A DNA stretch of 64,000 bases from Mycolicibacterium llatzerense. Lineage in GTDB: Bacteria > Actinomycetota > Actinomycetes > Mycobacteriales > Mycobacteriaceae. The notes under the pieces are model-generated. The model saw only the letters and a program-made list of their open reading frames with translations, was not told the origin of the DNA and did no database searches. The stretch is taken from NCBI RefSeq assembly GCF_000878195.1, contig NZ_JXST01000027.1, forward strand, positions 1-64,000, written 5' to 3'. Below are positions 16,020 through 24,331 of the stretch, piece after piece. Within the stretch, counting starts at the first letter, position 1. Every line of letters begins with the position of its first letter. Both the position numbers and the translations under genes were made by a program.

Positions 16020-16080
16020 GCCGAGTGGCCACCTATCGCACGAATCTCCGAGATTTCCGTGTCACAGGTGGCCATTCGGC
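16020..16080. repeat. Long nested palindrome after the membrane operon
   Basis: GCCGAGTGGCCACCT (16020-16034) pairs with AGGTGGCCATTCGGC (16066-16080) over 15 positions with a single G-T wobble. The loop contains a second stem: CACG and AATCT (16039-16047) against AGATT and CGTG (16051-16061). It is placed as a terminator for the upstream operon. The size and nesting also resemble a mobile repetitive extragenic palindrome. Confidence 0.6.
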
Positions 16081-16088
16081 GTGAAACC

Positions 16089-16135
16089 TTGACAGCGTCG
16101 GGATGCGACACGAAACTGAGGACATCCGTCCTCAG
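16089..16135 (+). promoter_or_regulatory. Promoter with overlapping operator for the carotenoid oxygenase
   Basis: TTGACA (16089-16094), a 17-bp spacer, and GAAACT (16112-16117, imperfect -10) form a promoter. A perfect inverted repeat CTGAGGAC-atcc-GTCCTCAG (16116-16135) overlaps its -10 and start point. A bound repressor there would block transcription of the gene starting at 16147. The regulator is not identified; none is encoded immediately beside it. Confidence 0.55.
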
Positions 16136-16146
16136 ATTGGGGTTGC

Positions 16147-17592
16147 ATGACCACCACCGCAGAGCCCACGCTCAAGCAACTGCACGGCCGTCCGTTCGAG
16201 TCCCTCTATGACGAAATGGACTACCAGGTCAAACGCGTCGACGGGACCTTGCCGGCCGACCTGACGGGCACCCTGTTCCGCGTCGGCCCCGGAAAGTTCG
16301 AGGTCGGCGACACCGTCCTCAAGACCATGTTCGACGGCGACGGCATGGTGTCGCGGTTCGTGCTCGACGGTAAGACCGTCCGCTTCACCAACCGCTACGT
16401 CCGCACGCGCCAGTACCGCAGCGGCAACCAGATGAGCCAGCGCGGCATCACCACCAACGCCCCCACGCTGCGCGGCAATCTCCAACCGCCGGCCAACACC
16501 GGCAACACCAACATGGCCAACATCTGCGGCGACCTGCTCGCACTGTGGGAGGGCGGCCCGCCGTACAAGATCGATCCCGACAGCCTGGAAACCCTGGGGT
16601 ACAAGCGTTTTGAGGGCGATCGCTTCGGATATCTCGGTGCGTTCTCTGCCCATCCCAAATGGGATCCACGCACGGGCGAGGTGTTCAACTTCGGCTTCGA
16701 CCTCTTGCCCACCCCACGGCTGCGGTGCTATCGCGTGGACGCGAAAGGCCGGAATGCGGAGATCAATTCACTTCCATTGTGGGACTTCGTCTGGAATCAC
16801 GACTTCGCCCTCACCGAACACAACCTGGTGTTCGTCCTGGATCCGTTGCGGCCCAACATCCCCACGTTTCTGCGGACCCGGTCGCTGGAGCAATCCCTGA
16901 GTTACCAAGCCCGCAATGGGTCGACGCGGTTCGCCATCGTTCCGCGCGATGGCTCCAAGCCTCGCGTCATCGAGCACGAACCGATGGCCCATATCCACGT
17001 CACCAATGCGTTTGAAGACGGCACGGACACCGTGGTCGAGTTCGTCCGGTTCGACGACCCGGACATCTTCGGGCAACTGGGCAAGACATGGCAGGAACCG
17101 GCGGATCCGACCAACCCGCGCGCACACCTGACCATCGATCAATGGCCATCGGGGCGGCTGTCCCGATTCCGGATCAGCAAGTCCGGGCGGGTGACCGAGA
17201 CCGTGTTGTCCGAAAGTGCGCCAATGGAATTCCCGCAGTACGACTGGCGTCGATCAACGCGCGAACACAATTTCACCTACGCCGCCGCAGCCACCGAGGA
17301 CGTCGGACACTACAACGCCGTGACCAAGTTCGACCATGCGGCCGGAACGCGGACGACCTTCGATTTCGGCCTGGCCCAGACTGGCGAACCGTTGTTCGTA
17401 CCCCGCTCCCGCACGGCCGGCGAGGACGACGGCTGGCTGCTGGTGCTCAATCACGATCTGCTGAGTCACCTTTCACAACTGGCGATCTTCGATGCCCGCA
17501 CCATCGAGGACGGCCCGTTGGCCACCGCGCACCTGGAGCACCATCTGCCGATCGGGTTCCACGGCACGTTCAGCCGGCGCATCGCGGGCTGA
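16147..17592 (+). CDS. Carotenoid cleavage oxygenase family protein
   Basis: A 481-residue protein of the RPE65/lignostilbene dioxygenase family, non-heme iron enzymes that cleave double bonds of apocarotenoids or stilbenes. The four iron-ligand histidines are in place: His169 (SAHPKWD), His218 (WNHDF), His284 (HVTNAFE) and His472 (GFHGTF). FRVGPGKFEVG near the N-terminus and DGDGMVSRF are also typical. Length is normal. It stands alone, with its own promoter and palindromic operator and no carotenoid biosynthesis genes nearby. The substrate could be an apocarotenoid or a plant-derived phenylpropanoid. Cytoplasmic, possibly membrane-associated. Confidence 0.92.
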   Translation: MTTTAEPTLKQLHGRPFESLYDEMDYQVKRVDGTLPADLTGTLFRVGPGKFEVGDTVLKTMFDGDGMVSRFVLDGKTVRFTNRYVRTRQYRSGNQMSQRGITTNAPTLRGNLQPPANTGNTNMANICGDLLALWEGGPPYKIDPDSLETLGYKRFEGDRFGYLGAFSAHPKWDPRTGEVFNFGFDLLPTPRLRCYRVDAKGRNAEINSLPLWDFVWNHDFALTEHNLVFVLDPLRPNIPTFLRTRSLEQSLSYQARNGSTRFAIVPRDGSKPRVIEHEPMAHIHVTNAFEDGTDTVVEFVRFDDPDIFGQLGKTWQEPADPTNPRAHLTIDQWPSGRLSRFRISKSGRVTETVLSESAPMEFPQYDWRRSTREHNFTYAAAATEDVGHYNAVTKFDHAAGTRTTFDFGLAQTGEPLFVPRSRTAGEDDGWLLVLNHDLLSHLSQLAIFDARTIEDGPLATAHLEHHLPIGFHGTFSRRIAG

Positions 17593-17658
17593 ACGCCCGC
17601 TTCGGGACCTGTGCAGCCTCGCTCCACGCCGCAACCGGTCGGTCGCTGCGATGTTGAA

Positions 17659-19065
17659 TCAGATTGTCGGACTGTTACTTTCGCCGTCACCGTCTTCGCC
17701 CTCGGTGGGGTAGAGCTGGGGTTGGTAGATGGTGTTGGTGCGGGGTTGTCCGACGTCCAGTAGTGGTGGTGGAGTCCAGTGCGCGCGGCCGTTTCGCATT
17801 TCTGTGGTCCAGCCGCCGTCGGTGGCCAGGCGGTTGTCGGGGCCACAGGCCAACGTGAGGTCGGTGATGTCGGTCCGGCCGCCGTCGCGCCAGTCGGCGA
17901 CCGCGTGGTGGGCTTGGCAGTCGGCGGCGGGCCGTGTGCACTCGGGGCGGCTGCAGCCTTTGTCGCGGGCGAACAGCGCCAGGCGTTGGCCGGTGGTGGC
18001 GGTGCGCCGCGCCCGACCCATGTACAGCGGAATCGGGGTGTGATTCTCAAACACCGCGAGGTAGCAGGACGCCCCGGTGTGGGCGGCCAGGTTCAGCAGG
18101 TCCTTGACTGGCAGGGAGCTGCCGGTGTGGGTGTCTGCGACCCCGGCGCGGTCTTCTAACTGCTCGAGCGTGCAGGTCGCCACAATGGTGACCGGAAATC
18201 CGTTGTGCTCGCCCAAATCGGCGCTCAGGAGCAACCGGCCCATCGTTTCCCAGGCATCGTGCTGGCGCTGAGCTAGCGTGCGGTGATCGTTGTCGATCTG
18301 CTCTTGGGTGGGCGTCCCCGAGGTGCAGGGGTGTTCGTCGGCAGGGTTGCACATGCCAGGGGCCGCGTACTTGACCATCAACGCTTCGTAGATCGCGCGC
18401 GCCTGCGGGGTGAGCCGACCCCGCAGCTCACTGCTGCCATCGGCAGCCTGCTTCGATAGCACCAGGGCACGGTCCCGGTCCGGTTCGGGGTCGCGGTCAT
18501 CAGGTTCGGGGCCGTCCTGATTGAGTTCGTAGAGCTTGCGTTTGACCACCGACCGCAACCCTTCCGGGGTGAGGTTCCGGGCGGCGGCCACCAGCGCCAG
18601 TTCAGATTCATCGAGGGTGTCCAGGCCGGCCCAGGTGGGCAGTTTGGCGAAGAACGATTCGATGACATCGACATGATCAGCATTGATCGCCCCCGCAGCG
18701 ACCGCAGCAGCGACATACGGCCGCAGCGGCGCCAACAGCTCGCCAGTCAGCGACCGCCGCGGGGCCAACAACTCGGCGTGCCGGACCCGGCGGCGAGCCT
18801 CCTGGCTACTGAGCCGGTCCCGGGCACGCATCGCGTCGGCCCAGTTTCTCGCCCCGATCTCCTGCGCGGTGGTTTGGGCCTGCAATGCGGCCACCACGGC
18901 ATGATCAACGGCTTGGGCGGCGCACCGCATCTGCTCACGGTGGGATTGCACCGCCAACAACTCCGGCACCGACAACGCCATGTAGTCCACCGCCGCAACC
19001 CGCGCCTGTGCCGTGTCGAGGTCGGTGTAGACCTCCTCCACGGCGGTGGTGCTGGCGATGTCCAT
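17659..19065 (-). CDS. 13E12-type DUF222/HNH endonuclease domain protein
   Basis: A 468-residue protein with an N-terminal DUF222 region (about 20-330) and a C-terminal HNH nuclease motif (CSRPECTRPAADCQAHH, then DLTLACGPDNR), the mycobacterial 13E12 repeat family. Members occur in several copies per genome and their role is unknown. The HNH residues look complete. The ATG (19063-19065) lies 2 nt from a perfect LexA box, so the gene should be induced by DNA damage. It separates dnaQ from leuA-side genes that are neighbours in M. tuberculosis, so it may be a later insertion. Confidence 0.92.
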   Translation of the reverse strand: MDIASTTAVEEVYTDLDTAQARVAAVDYMALSVPELLAVQSHREQMRCAAQAVDHAVVAALQAQTTAQEIGARNWADAMRARDRLSSQEARRRVRHAELLAPRRSLTGELLAPLRPYVAAAVAAGAINADHVDVIESFFAKLPTWAGLDTLDESELALVAAARNLTPEGLRSVVKRKLYELNQDGPEPDDRDPEPDRDRALVLSKQAADGSSELRGRLTPQARAIYEALMVKYAAPGMCNPADEHPCTSGTPTQEQIDNDHRTLAQRQHDAWETMGRLLLSADLGEHNGFPVTIVATCTLEQLEDRAGVADTHTGSSLPVKDLLNLAAHTGASCYLAVFENHTPIPLYMGRARRTATTGQRLALFARDKGCSRPECTRPAADCQAHHAVADWRDGGRTDITDLTLACGPDNRLATDGGWTTEMRNGRAHWTPPPLLDVGQPRTNTIYQPQLYPTEGEDGDGESNSPTI

Positions 19066-19067
19066 AG

Positions 19068-19083
19068 TCGAACACTAGTTCGA
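19068..19083. promoter_or_regulatory. LexA (SOS) box
   Basis: TCGAAC-acta-GTTCGA matches the mycobacterial LexA box TCGAAC-N4-GTTCGA in all twelve defined positions. It abuts the start codon of the 13E12-type gene, where bound LexA would block transcription. Confidence 0.85.
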
Positions 19084-19149
19084 TGCACCGACAAGAAACC
19101 GCGGGAAATGTGGCGCTAGTTACCTACTGTGACCAGCGAAAACAAAGTG

Positions 19150-19165
19150 ACCAAAGTTTTTTGGT
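19150..19165 (-). terminator. Weak hairpin after dnaQ
   Basis: ACCAAA (19150-19155) pairs with TTTGGT (19160-19165) within 25 nt of the dnaQ stop. The AT-rich stem is weak, so a terminator role is uncertain. Confidence 0.25.
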
Positions 19166-19174
19166 AAGCGACCG

Positions 19175-20173
19175 CTAGAACAACATGAACTGGTCGCCGG
19201 CCGGTGTCCGGTCGACGAATTCCTCGACGTCCGACCCGCCGACCACATGGCCGAGCAGCGCCATGAAGTCCGCGTCGGAGACGAGCGGCACTCCGAGCTC
19301 CCTGGCCTGGTAGCCCTTGCCCTGCGCGGGCGCCGGCTCGTTGCAGATGACCAGCGAGGTCTGCGCATCGACACTGTCGGAGTAGGACAGTCCGGCGTGC
19401 ACGATGCGCTCGATCACTTCTTCGTGGGTACGCAGCATCTCGCCCGACAGCGCCACCCGCATGCCCTGCACCAGCGGCTGCCCCGGCACGAACCGACCGG
19501 GGTTGGCATAGGCGCACGGGAGCCGTGACGCCAGGACCTTCAGCGGCCGCAGTTCGTCGTGGGTGATGGCGCCGCTGGGCCAGCGCTTGCGGCCCACGTT
19601 GCGGATCGGCAGCCAACGCTGGTGCTCGCGCGCGGCGGCCAGTGCCGGTTTGAGGATTTGGGCCAGCACCATGGCGTCGTCCAGCGCATCGTGCGGGCGG
19701 ATCTGCGTCGCGCCGTAGTGCGTCGCCAGGGTCTCCAAACGCAGGTTCTCAGTACCCAGGTTGAGGCGCCGCGTCAGCTCGACGGTGCACATGACGTTGT
19801 CGACGGGCAGCACGGCGCCGACGCGCTCGCATTCGGCAGCCAGGAAGGCGTAGTCGAAGCCGGCATTGTGGGCGACCAGGGTGCGGCCGGACAGCACGGC
19901 GGCCAGATCGCCGACGACCTCACCGAAGGTCGGCTGGCCGGCCAGCATCTCGGGGGTCAGCCCATGCACGTGTGTGGGGCCGGGATCGACGCCCGGATTG
20001 AGCAGGCTGCTGAACGAATGCTCGACGTTCCCGTCGTCCCCGAGGGCCAGCGCCGCGACGCTGATCACCCGGGCGTGCCCGGGATCGAAACCCGACGTCT
20101 CGACGTCGACGACAGCCCAACCCGCGCCCGGCTCGGTGGCCGGTCGGCCCCAGCCGAGGTTGGTTTCGTCCAC
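19175..20173 (-). CDS. dnaQ: DEDDh exonuclease with C-terminal BRCT domain (DnaQ-like)
   Basis: A 332-residue protein. Exonuclease motifs are VVDVETSGFDP (Exo I, Asp-x-Glu), HNAGFDYAFL (Exo II) and HDALDDAM (Exo III, His/Asp). A BRCT domain occupies about residues 245-325 (VQGMRVALSGEMLRTHEEV). This matches the gene named dnaQ in M. tuberculosis. It is not established as the main replicative proofreader, since mycobacterial DnaE1 proofreads through its PHP domain. A repair or RNA-end role is equally possible. GTG at 20171-20173 was chosen because a -10-like CATCCT lies 6 nt before it (leaderless) and the protein length then matches the family. An in-frame start at 20215 is less likely. Confidence 0.9.
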   Translation of the reverse strand: MDETNLGWGRPATEPGAGWAVVDVETSGFDPGHARVISVAALALGDDGNVEHSFSSLLNPGVDPGPTHVHGLTPEMLAGQPTFGEVVGDLAAVLSGRTLVAHNAGFDYAFLAAECERVGAVLPVDNVMCTVELTRRLNLGTENLRLETLATHYGATQIRPHDALDDAMVLAQILKPALAAAREHQRWLPIRNVGRKRWPSGAITHDELRPLKVLASRLPCAYANPGRFVPGQPLVQGMRVALSGEMLRTHEEVIERIVHAGLSYSDSVDAQTSLVICNEPAPAQGKGYQARELGVPLVSDADFMALLGHVVGGSDVEEFVDRTPAGDQFMLF

Positions 20174-20236
20174 GTGGCAAGGATGGCACGGCCCCCTGAC
20201 AGATTCGGCGGGCACCGCAGCGTGTCGCCGCCCGAA

Positions 20237-20875
20237 TCAGGCGCGGGGGCGCACACCGTCGGCGACGGTGGCGAGGTAGGCAGCCAGCAGTCGGTCGACT
20301 TCGTCAGGACCGAACCGCAGCGCGCCCGGACGCCACGCCAGAGCCAGTAGACCGTTGAGGGTCGCCCAGAACACGGTGGCCAGGTCGTCGGGGTCCAAGT
20401 CTGCGCGGCCGAGCCCCGATTCGGCACCCTCCCGCAGCACTGCCGCGAGTTTGGCGTTCTGCGTCCGGGTCAGCTCGGCGATGCGGTTGACCGCGTCCGG
20501 CTCGTCGGGCGGCTCGACCAGAATCTGGAACTCGTGGGGACGCTCGCGGGCAAAGCGCGCATAGGCGCTGGCCGCCAGCATGATTCGCTCTTCAACGGTG
20601 CCGTCGGCGGCATAGGCCGCGTCCATGTACACCCGGCTCTCTTCCATCGCCTGCTCGGCCACCGCGGTGAGCAGCGCTGATCGCCCGCCGACCCGGTTGT
20701 AGATGGTCTGTACTGCGACGTCGGCGCGCTCGGCAACCGCCTCCAGGCTCAGCCCGTGCACGCCCTCGGTGGCGACGATCTCGCGCGCGGCGTCGACCAC
20801 AGCGCGGCGATTGGCCGCGGCCCTGCGCTGGGTCCTCGTCATCGTTTCCAGGTCAGCCCGGCTCGCCGTCGCCAT
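20237..20875 (-). CDS. TetR-family transcriptional regulator
   Basis: A 212-residue protein from ATG at 20873-20875 (MATASRADLE). The helix-turn-helix reads VVDAAREIVATEG, then AVAERADVAVQTIYNRVGGRSALL. The open frame extends far upstream but would run through the divergent promoter and into the next gene, so that extension was rejected. A -10-like TACACT is 6 nt before the ATG, so it is probably leaderless. Divergent from an alpha/beta hydrolase with a perfect 7+7 bp operator between. Confidence 0.9.
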   Translation of the reverse strand: MATASRADLETMTRTQRRAAANRRAVVDAAREIVATEGVHGLSLEAVAERADVAVQTIYNRVGGRSALLTAVAEQAMEESRVYMDAAYAADGTVEERIMLAASAYARFARERPHEFQILVEPPDEPDAVNRIAELTRTQNAKLAAVLREGAESGLGRADLDPDDLATVFWATLNGLLALAWRPGALRFGPDEVDRLLAAYLATVADGVRPRA

Positions 20876-20881
20876 GCCGAT

Positions 20882-20939
20882 AGTGTAACCGGCGCCACAG
20901 TTGTATGGACTTACAACTTTAGAAGTAGATCCATAACCT
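20882..20939. promoter_or_regulatory. Divergent leaderless promoters with TetR operator
   Basis: AGTTGTA-tggact-TACAACT (20899-20918) is a perfect 7-bp inverted repeat. It overlaps the -35 TTACAA (20911-20916) of a promoter with -10 TAACCT (20934-20939, 17-bp spacer) that would start at the hydrolase ATG (20946). On the other strand TACACT (20882-20887) lies 6 nt before the tetR ATG. A repressor on the dyad would control the hydrolase and probably itself. Confidence 0.65.
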
Positions 20940-20945
20940 GTGTTC

Positions 20946-21848
20946 ATGACCCGAGCCGACCTGACCTTCGCTTCCGGTGACAGCACCTGTGCCGCCTGGC
21001 TGTACACACCCACAACCCCAGCCACCGGGAAGCGACCGATCATCGTGATGGCCCACGGCCTCGGCTGTGTCAAGGAACAGCGCCTGGACGCGTTCGCCGA
21101 ACGGTTCACCGCCGCCGGCTATGCCTGCCTGGTGTTCGACTACCGGCATTTCGGTGCCAGCGGCGGCCAGCCCCGGCAGCTGCTCGACATCAAGACCCAG
21201 CTCGCCGACTGGAAGTCGGCGGTCGCCCACGCCCGCACCCTCGACGGCGTCGACCCCGACCGCGTGGTCGTCTGGGGCACGTCGTTCGGCGGCGGGCACG
21301 TGATCGTCACCGCCGCGCAGGACAAGCGGATCGCGGCGGCAATCTCGCAATGCCCGTTCACCGACGGCTTCGCATCGTCATTTGCCATCCCGCCACTGAC
21401 GTCGGCCAGAGTCACCGCGCGTGCACTGCGGGACGCGATCGGCGCACTCTTGGGTCGCGAGCCGGTGATGGTTCCCACCTACGGCCCACCCGGGTCGACG
21501 GCGCTGATGACCTCACCGGACTCGGTGGCCGGTATCCAGAACCTCCTGCCGCCGGGAGCCCAATTCGAGCATGACGTCGCAGCCCGGTTCGCCCTGCAGA
21601 TCGTGCGCCACTTCCCCGGCCGTCAGGCCCGCAACGTCACCTGTCCCATCTTCTTCGCCATCTGCGAGCAGGACGCCGTCGCTCCGCCGAAGCCGACGCA
21701 GAAGTACGCCGCGCAGGCGCCTCGGAGCGAGATCAAGCTCTACGACACCGGCCATTTCGACATCTACGTCGGCGACGACTTCGAACGCAACGTCACCGAC
21801 CAGCTCGCCTTCCTGTCCCGCCACGTCCCGGCGACGGCCGCTTCATGA
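20946..21848 (+). CDS. Alpha/beta hydrolase
   Basis: A 300-residue single-domain hydrolase without signal peptide. Features are the oxyanion segment AHGLGCVKE, nucleophile elbow GTSFGGGH (Ser), acid CEQDAVAP (Asp) and the base in TGHFDIY (His). The YRHFGASGG and FTDGFASSF segments place it with the BAAT/dienelactone-hydrolase-like group often found beside TetR regulators. Substrate unknown, probably an ester or acylated xenobiotic. ATG at 20946 was chosen over GTG at 20940 because the promoter geometry fits a leaderless message. Confidence 0.88.
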   Translation: MTRADLTFASGDSTCAAWLYTPTTPATGKRPIIVMAHGLGCVKEQRLDAFAERFTAAGYACLVFDYRHFGASGGQPRQLLDIKTQLADWKSAVAHARTLDGVDPDRVVVWGTSFGGGHVIVTAAQDKRIAAAISQCPFTDGFASSFAIPPLTSARVTARALRDAIGALLGREPVMVPTYGPPGSTALMTSPDSVAGIQNLLPPGAQFEHDVAARFALQIVRHFPGRQARNVTCPIFFAICEQDAVAPPKPTQKYAAQAPRSEIKLYDTGHFDIYVGDDFERNVTDQLAFLSRHVPATAAS

Positions 21849-21891
21849 CGCGCTGTCACCTCGTCGGCTACGTGCTCTGGAGCGGCAACAG

Positions 21892-21978
21892 ATGTTGATT
21901 GTGGAAGATGATCCCCTCGATGAGGTGGTCGAGGCTATCGTCACGGGCATGCTGCCTGGAAAGGATTTGAACCAATGA
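21892..21978 (+). CDS. Possible 28-residue small protein
   Basis: MLIVEDDPLDEVVEAIVTGM begins a strongly acidic 28-residue frame whose TGA overlaps the ATG of the next gene (ATGA). It fills most of the 126-nt gap between the hydrolase and the epimerase. It could be a coupled leader or a remnant of a longer gene, since the same frame is open further upstream inside the hydrolase gene. No ribosome site is convincing. Confidence 0.3.
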   Translation: MLIVEDDPLDEVVEAIVTGMLPGKDLNQ

Positions 21979-23048
21979 CCACGATCGACCCCGACGCCCC
22001 CGTCCTCGTCACGGGCGCCAGCGGGTACATCGGCAGCTGGATCGTCCGTCGCCTCCTGGAGGCCGGCCGCACCGTCCACGGCACCGTGCGCAATCCGCAG
22101 AAGGCCACGGGCCTGGACCATCTGCACGCGCTGTCGGAAGGCCACCCGGGTCGGCTCAAACTCTTCAAGGCGGACCTGCTCGACACCGGCAGCTTCGACG
22201 AGGCCATGGCCGGGTGCGAGCTGGTCATGCACACCGCGTCGCCGTTCCTGCTCCAGGGCGTCACCGATCCGGAGGAAGCACTGGTCCGCCCAGCGCTGGA
22301 GGGCACCCGCAACGTGCTGGACTCGGTCAACCGCACTGAAAGCGTCAAGCGCGTGGTGCTGACCAGCAGTGTGGTCGCGATCTACGGTGACGCCCGCGAA
22401 TCACGGGACGTCACCGGCGGAGTGTTCACGGAAGAACGGTGGAACACCACCAGCAGCGTTGACCACCAGCCTTATTCGTACTCCAAGACCGTGGCCGAGC
22501 AGGAGGCCTGGCGGTACCAGAAGGCACAGGACCGCTGGGACATGGTCACCATCCATCCGGGCCTGGTACTCGGACCTGCCCTGACCAGTGCCAGCGACTC
22601 GGCCAGCCTGGCCACCATGAAGCAGTTCACCGACGGCACCATGCTGACCGGGGCACCGGCGTTGACCATGGGAGTCGTGGACGTGCGCGATGTCGCCGAT
22701 GCGCACGTGCTCGCCGGCTTCACCCCCGAAGCGCACGACCGCTACCTCGTCAACGCCGACTCGCTGAGCCTGCTGGAGATCGGCAAGATCCTGCGCGGCA
22801 AGTTCGGCTCGCTCTATCCGTTCCCGTGGACGAAGGTCCCCAAGGTGGCGGTCAAGGTGGTGGCTCCGGCGATCGGGCTGACCAGGGAGTTCGTCGACAC
22901 CAACGTGGGCTACCCCATTGCCTTCGACGCCAGCCGCAGCCAACGCGAGCTGGGACTGACGTATCGGCCGGTCGCCGACACCATCACCGACCATTTCCAG
23001 CAGATGCTCGACGACGGACTGGTGCCGCGCCGGCCCAAGCTCCTGTAG
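21975..23048 (+). CDS. NAD-dependent epimerase/dehydratase (dihydroflavonol-reductase-like SDR)
   Basis: A 357-residue extended SDR. The N-terminal cofactor loop is VTGASGYIGSWIV, and VRNPQKA suggests NADPH. HTASPF, VLTSSVVAIYG and the catalytic YSYSK complete the fold. The closest known relatives are aldehyde/dihydroflavonol reductases acting on carbonyl substrates. It probably belongs to the same transcript as the hydrolase upstream. An AAAGGA site precedes the ATG. Substrate not deducible. Confidence 0.85.
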   Translation: MTTIDPDAPVLVTGASGYIGSWIVRRLLEAGRTVHGTVRNPQKATGLDHLHALSEGHPGRLKLFKADLLDTGSFDEAMAGCELVMHTASPFLLQGVTDPEEALVRPALEGTRNVLDSVNRTESVKRVVLTSSVVAIYGDARESRDVTGGVFTEERWNTTSSVDHQPYSYSKTVAEQEAWRYQKAQDRWDMVTIHPGLVLGPALTSASDSASLATMKQFTDGTMLTGAPALTMGVVDVRDVADAHVLAGFTPEAHDRYLVNADSLSLLEIGKILRGKFGSLYPFPWTKVPKVAVKVVAPAIGLTREFVDTNVGYPIAFDASRSQRELGLTYRPVADTITDHFQQMLDDGLVPRRPKLL

Positions 23049-23091
23049 GTGGGTAGCCTCACACGTGTCGTCACATCCGGGGCGGTCCTCC

Positions 23092-23097
23092 TAGAAT
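23092..23097 (+). promoter_or_regulatory. -10 element of murT-gatD, probably leaderless
   Basis: TAGAAT lies 7 nt before the murT ATG (23105) and there is no ribosome-binding site between them. RNA would therefore start at or next to the start codon. Confidence 0.5.
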
Positions 23098-23104
23098 TCC
23101 CGGG

Positions 23105-24331
23105 ATGATCACCGCACGAGGACGCATCGCGCTGGGCGCGGGCGCCGCCGCCCGCTGGGCGTCGCGCGTGACGGGCCGCGGTGCCGGCGCCATGATCGGC
23201 GGGCTCGTCGCCATGAAGCTGGACCCGTCGATCCTGGGACAGCTGGGTTCCGGGCGGCGCTCGGTCGTGGTCACCGGCACCAACGGCAAGTCCACGACGA
23301 CGCGCATGACTGCCGCCGCGCTGGCGACCATCGGCCCGGTGGCCTCCAACAGCGAGGGCGCCAACATGGACGCCGGGCTGATCGCCGCGCTGGCCGGGTC
23401 GCGCAAGGCAACGCTCGCCGCGCTCGAGGTCGACGAGATGCACGTGCCGCACGTGTCGGACGCGGTGGACCCGTCGGTGATCGTGTTGCTCAACCTGTCC
23501 CGCGACCAACTGGACCGCGTCGGCGAGATCAACCACATCGAGCGGACGCTGCGGGCCGGGCTGGCCCGTCACCCTTCGGCTGTGGTGGTCGCCAACTGTG
23601 ACGACGTGCTGGTGACGTCGGCGGCCTACGACTGTCCCAACGTGGTGTGGGTCGCCGCCGGCGGCGGCTGGTCCGGCGACTCGGTGAGCTGTCCGCGCAG
23701 CGGTGAGGTGATCGTCCGCGAGAACGGGCACTGGCATTCGACCGGTACCGACTTTTCCCGGCCGACTCCGCAGTGGTGGTACGACGAGACGAATATCTAT
23801 GGGCCGGAAGGCTTTACCGCGCCGATGACGCTGGCCCTGCCCGGCACGGTGAACCGCGGTAACGCGACACAGGCCGTCGCCGCAGCGGTGGCGCTGGGTG
23901 CGTCGGCCGCGGCTGCAGTGACCGCAGTTTCCGGGGTCGACGAGGTCGCCGGACGCTACCGGACCCTGCAGGTCGGCGAACACACCGTGCGCATGCTGCT
24001 GGCCAAGAACCCCGCCGGCTGGCAGGAGGCGCTGTCCATGGTCTCCAGTGATGTTGCGGGAGCGGTTATTTCGGTGAACGGCCAGGTGCCCGACGGCGAA
24101 GACCTGTCCTGGCTGTGGGACGTGAATTTCGAGCACTTCGTCGACTTCCCGGCGCCCATCGTGTCGGCCGGCGAGCGCGGCACCGACCTCGCGGTACGCC
24201 TGGGCTACGCGGGCGTCGACCACACACTGGTGCACGACACATTGGCAGCCATCAAGTCGTGCCCGCCCGGACACGTCGAGGTGATCGCGAACTACACGGC
24301 GTTCCTGCAACTCAATCGGGAGCTCGCATGA
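23105..24331 (+). CDS. murT: Lipid II isoglutaminyl synthase subunit MurT
   Basis: A 408-residue Mur-ligase-like protein. With GatD it amidates the alpha-carboxyl of D-Glu in the peptidoglycan stem. The ATP loop is VVVTGTNGKSTTTR (about 56-69) and a C-terminal DUF1727 domain follows the central ligase domain. In S. aureus MurT a Cys4 zinc ribbon sits in the middle. Here the matching stretch reads SCPRSGEVIVRENGHW with only one of the four cysteines, so the ribbon has been lost. It overlaps gatD by four bases (ATGA). Gene order with dnaQ matches M. tuberculosis. Confidence 0.95.
   Translation: MITARGRIALGAGAAARWASRVTGRGAGAMIGGLVAMKLDPSILGQLGSGRRSVVVTGTNGKSTTTRMTAAALATIGPVASNSEGANMDAGLIAALAGSRKATLAALEVDEMHVPHVSDAVDPSVIVLLNLSRDQLDRVGEINHIERTLRAGLARHPSAVVVANCDDVLVTSAAYDCPNVVWVAAGGGWSGDSVSCPRSGEVIVRENGHWHSTGTDFSRPTPQWWYDETNIYGPEGFTAPMTLALPGTVNRGNATQAVAAAVALGASAAAAVTAVSGVDEVAGRYRTLQVGEHTVRMLLAKNPAGWQEALSMVSSDVAGAVISVNGQVPDGEDLSWLWDVNFEHFVDFPAPIVSAGERGTDLAVRLGYAGVDHTLVHDTLAAIKSCPPGHVEVIANYTAFLQLNRELA

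Noticed and set aside
20237..21109. A 290-residue version of the TetR regulator.
   Set aside because: It would cross the operator and promoter and enter the divergent hydrolase gene. The ATG at 20875 has a -10 element and a normal TetR N-terminus.
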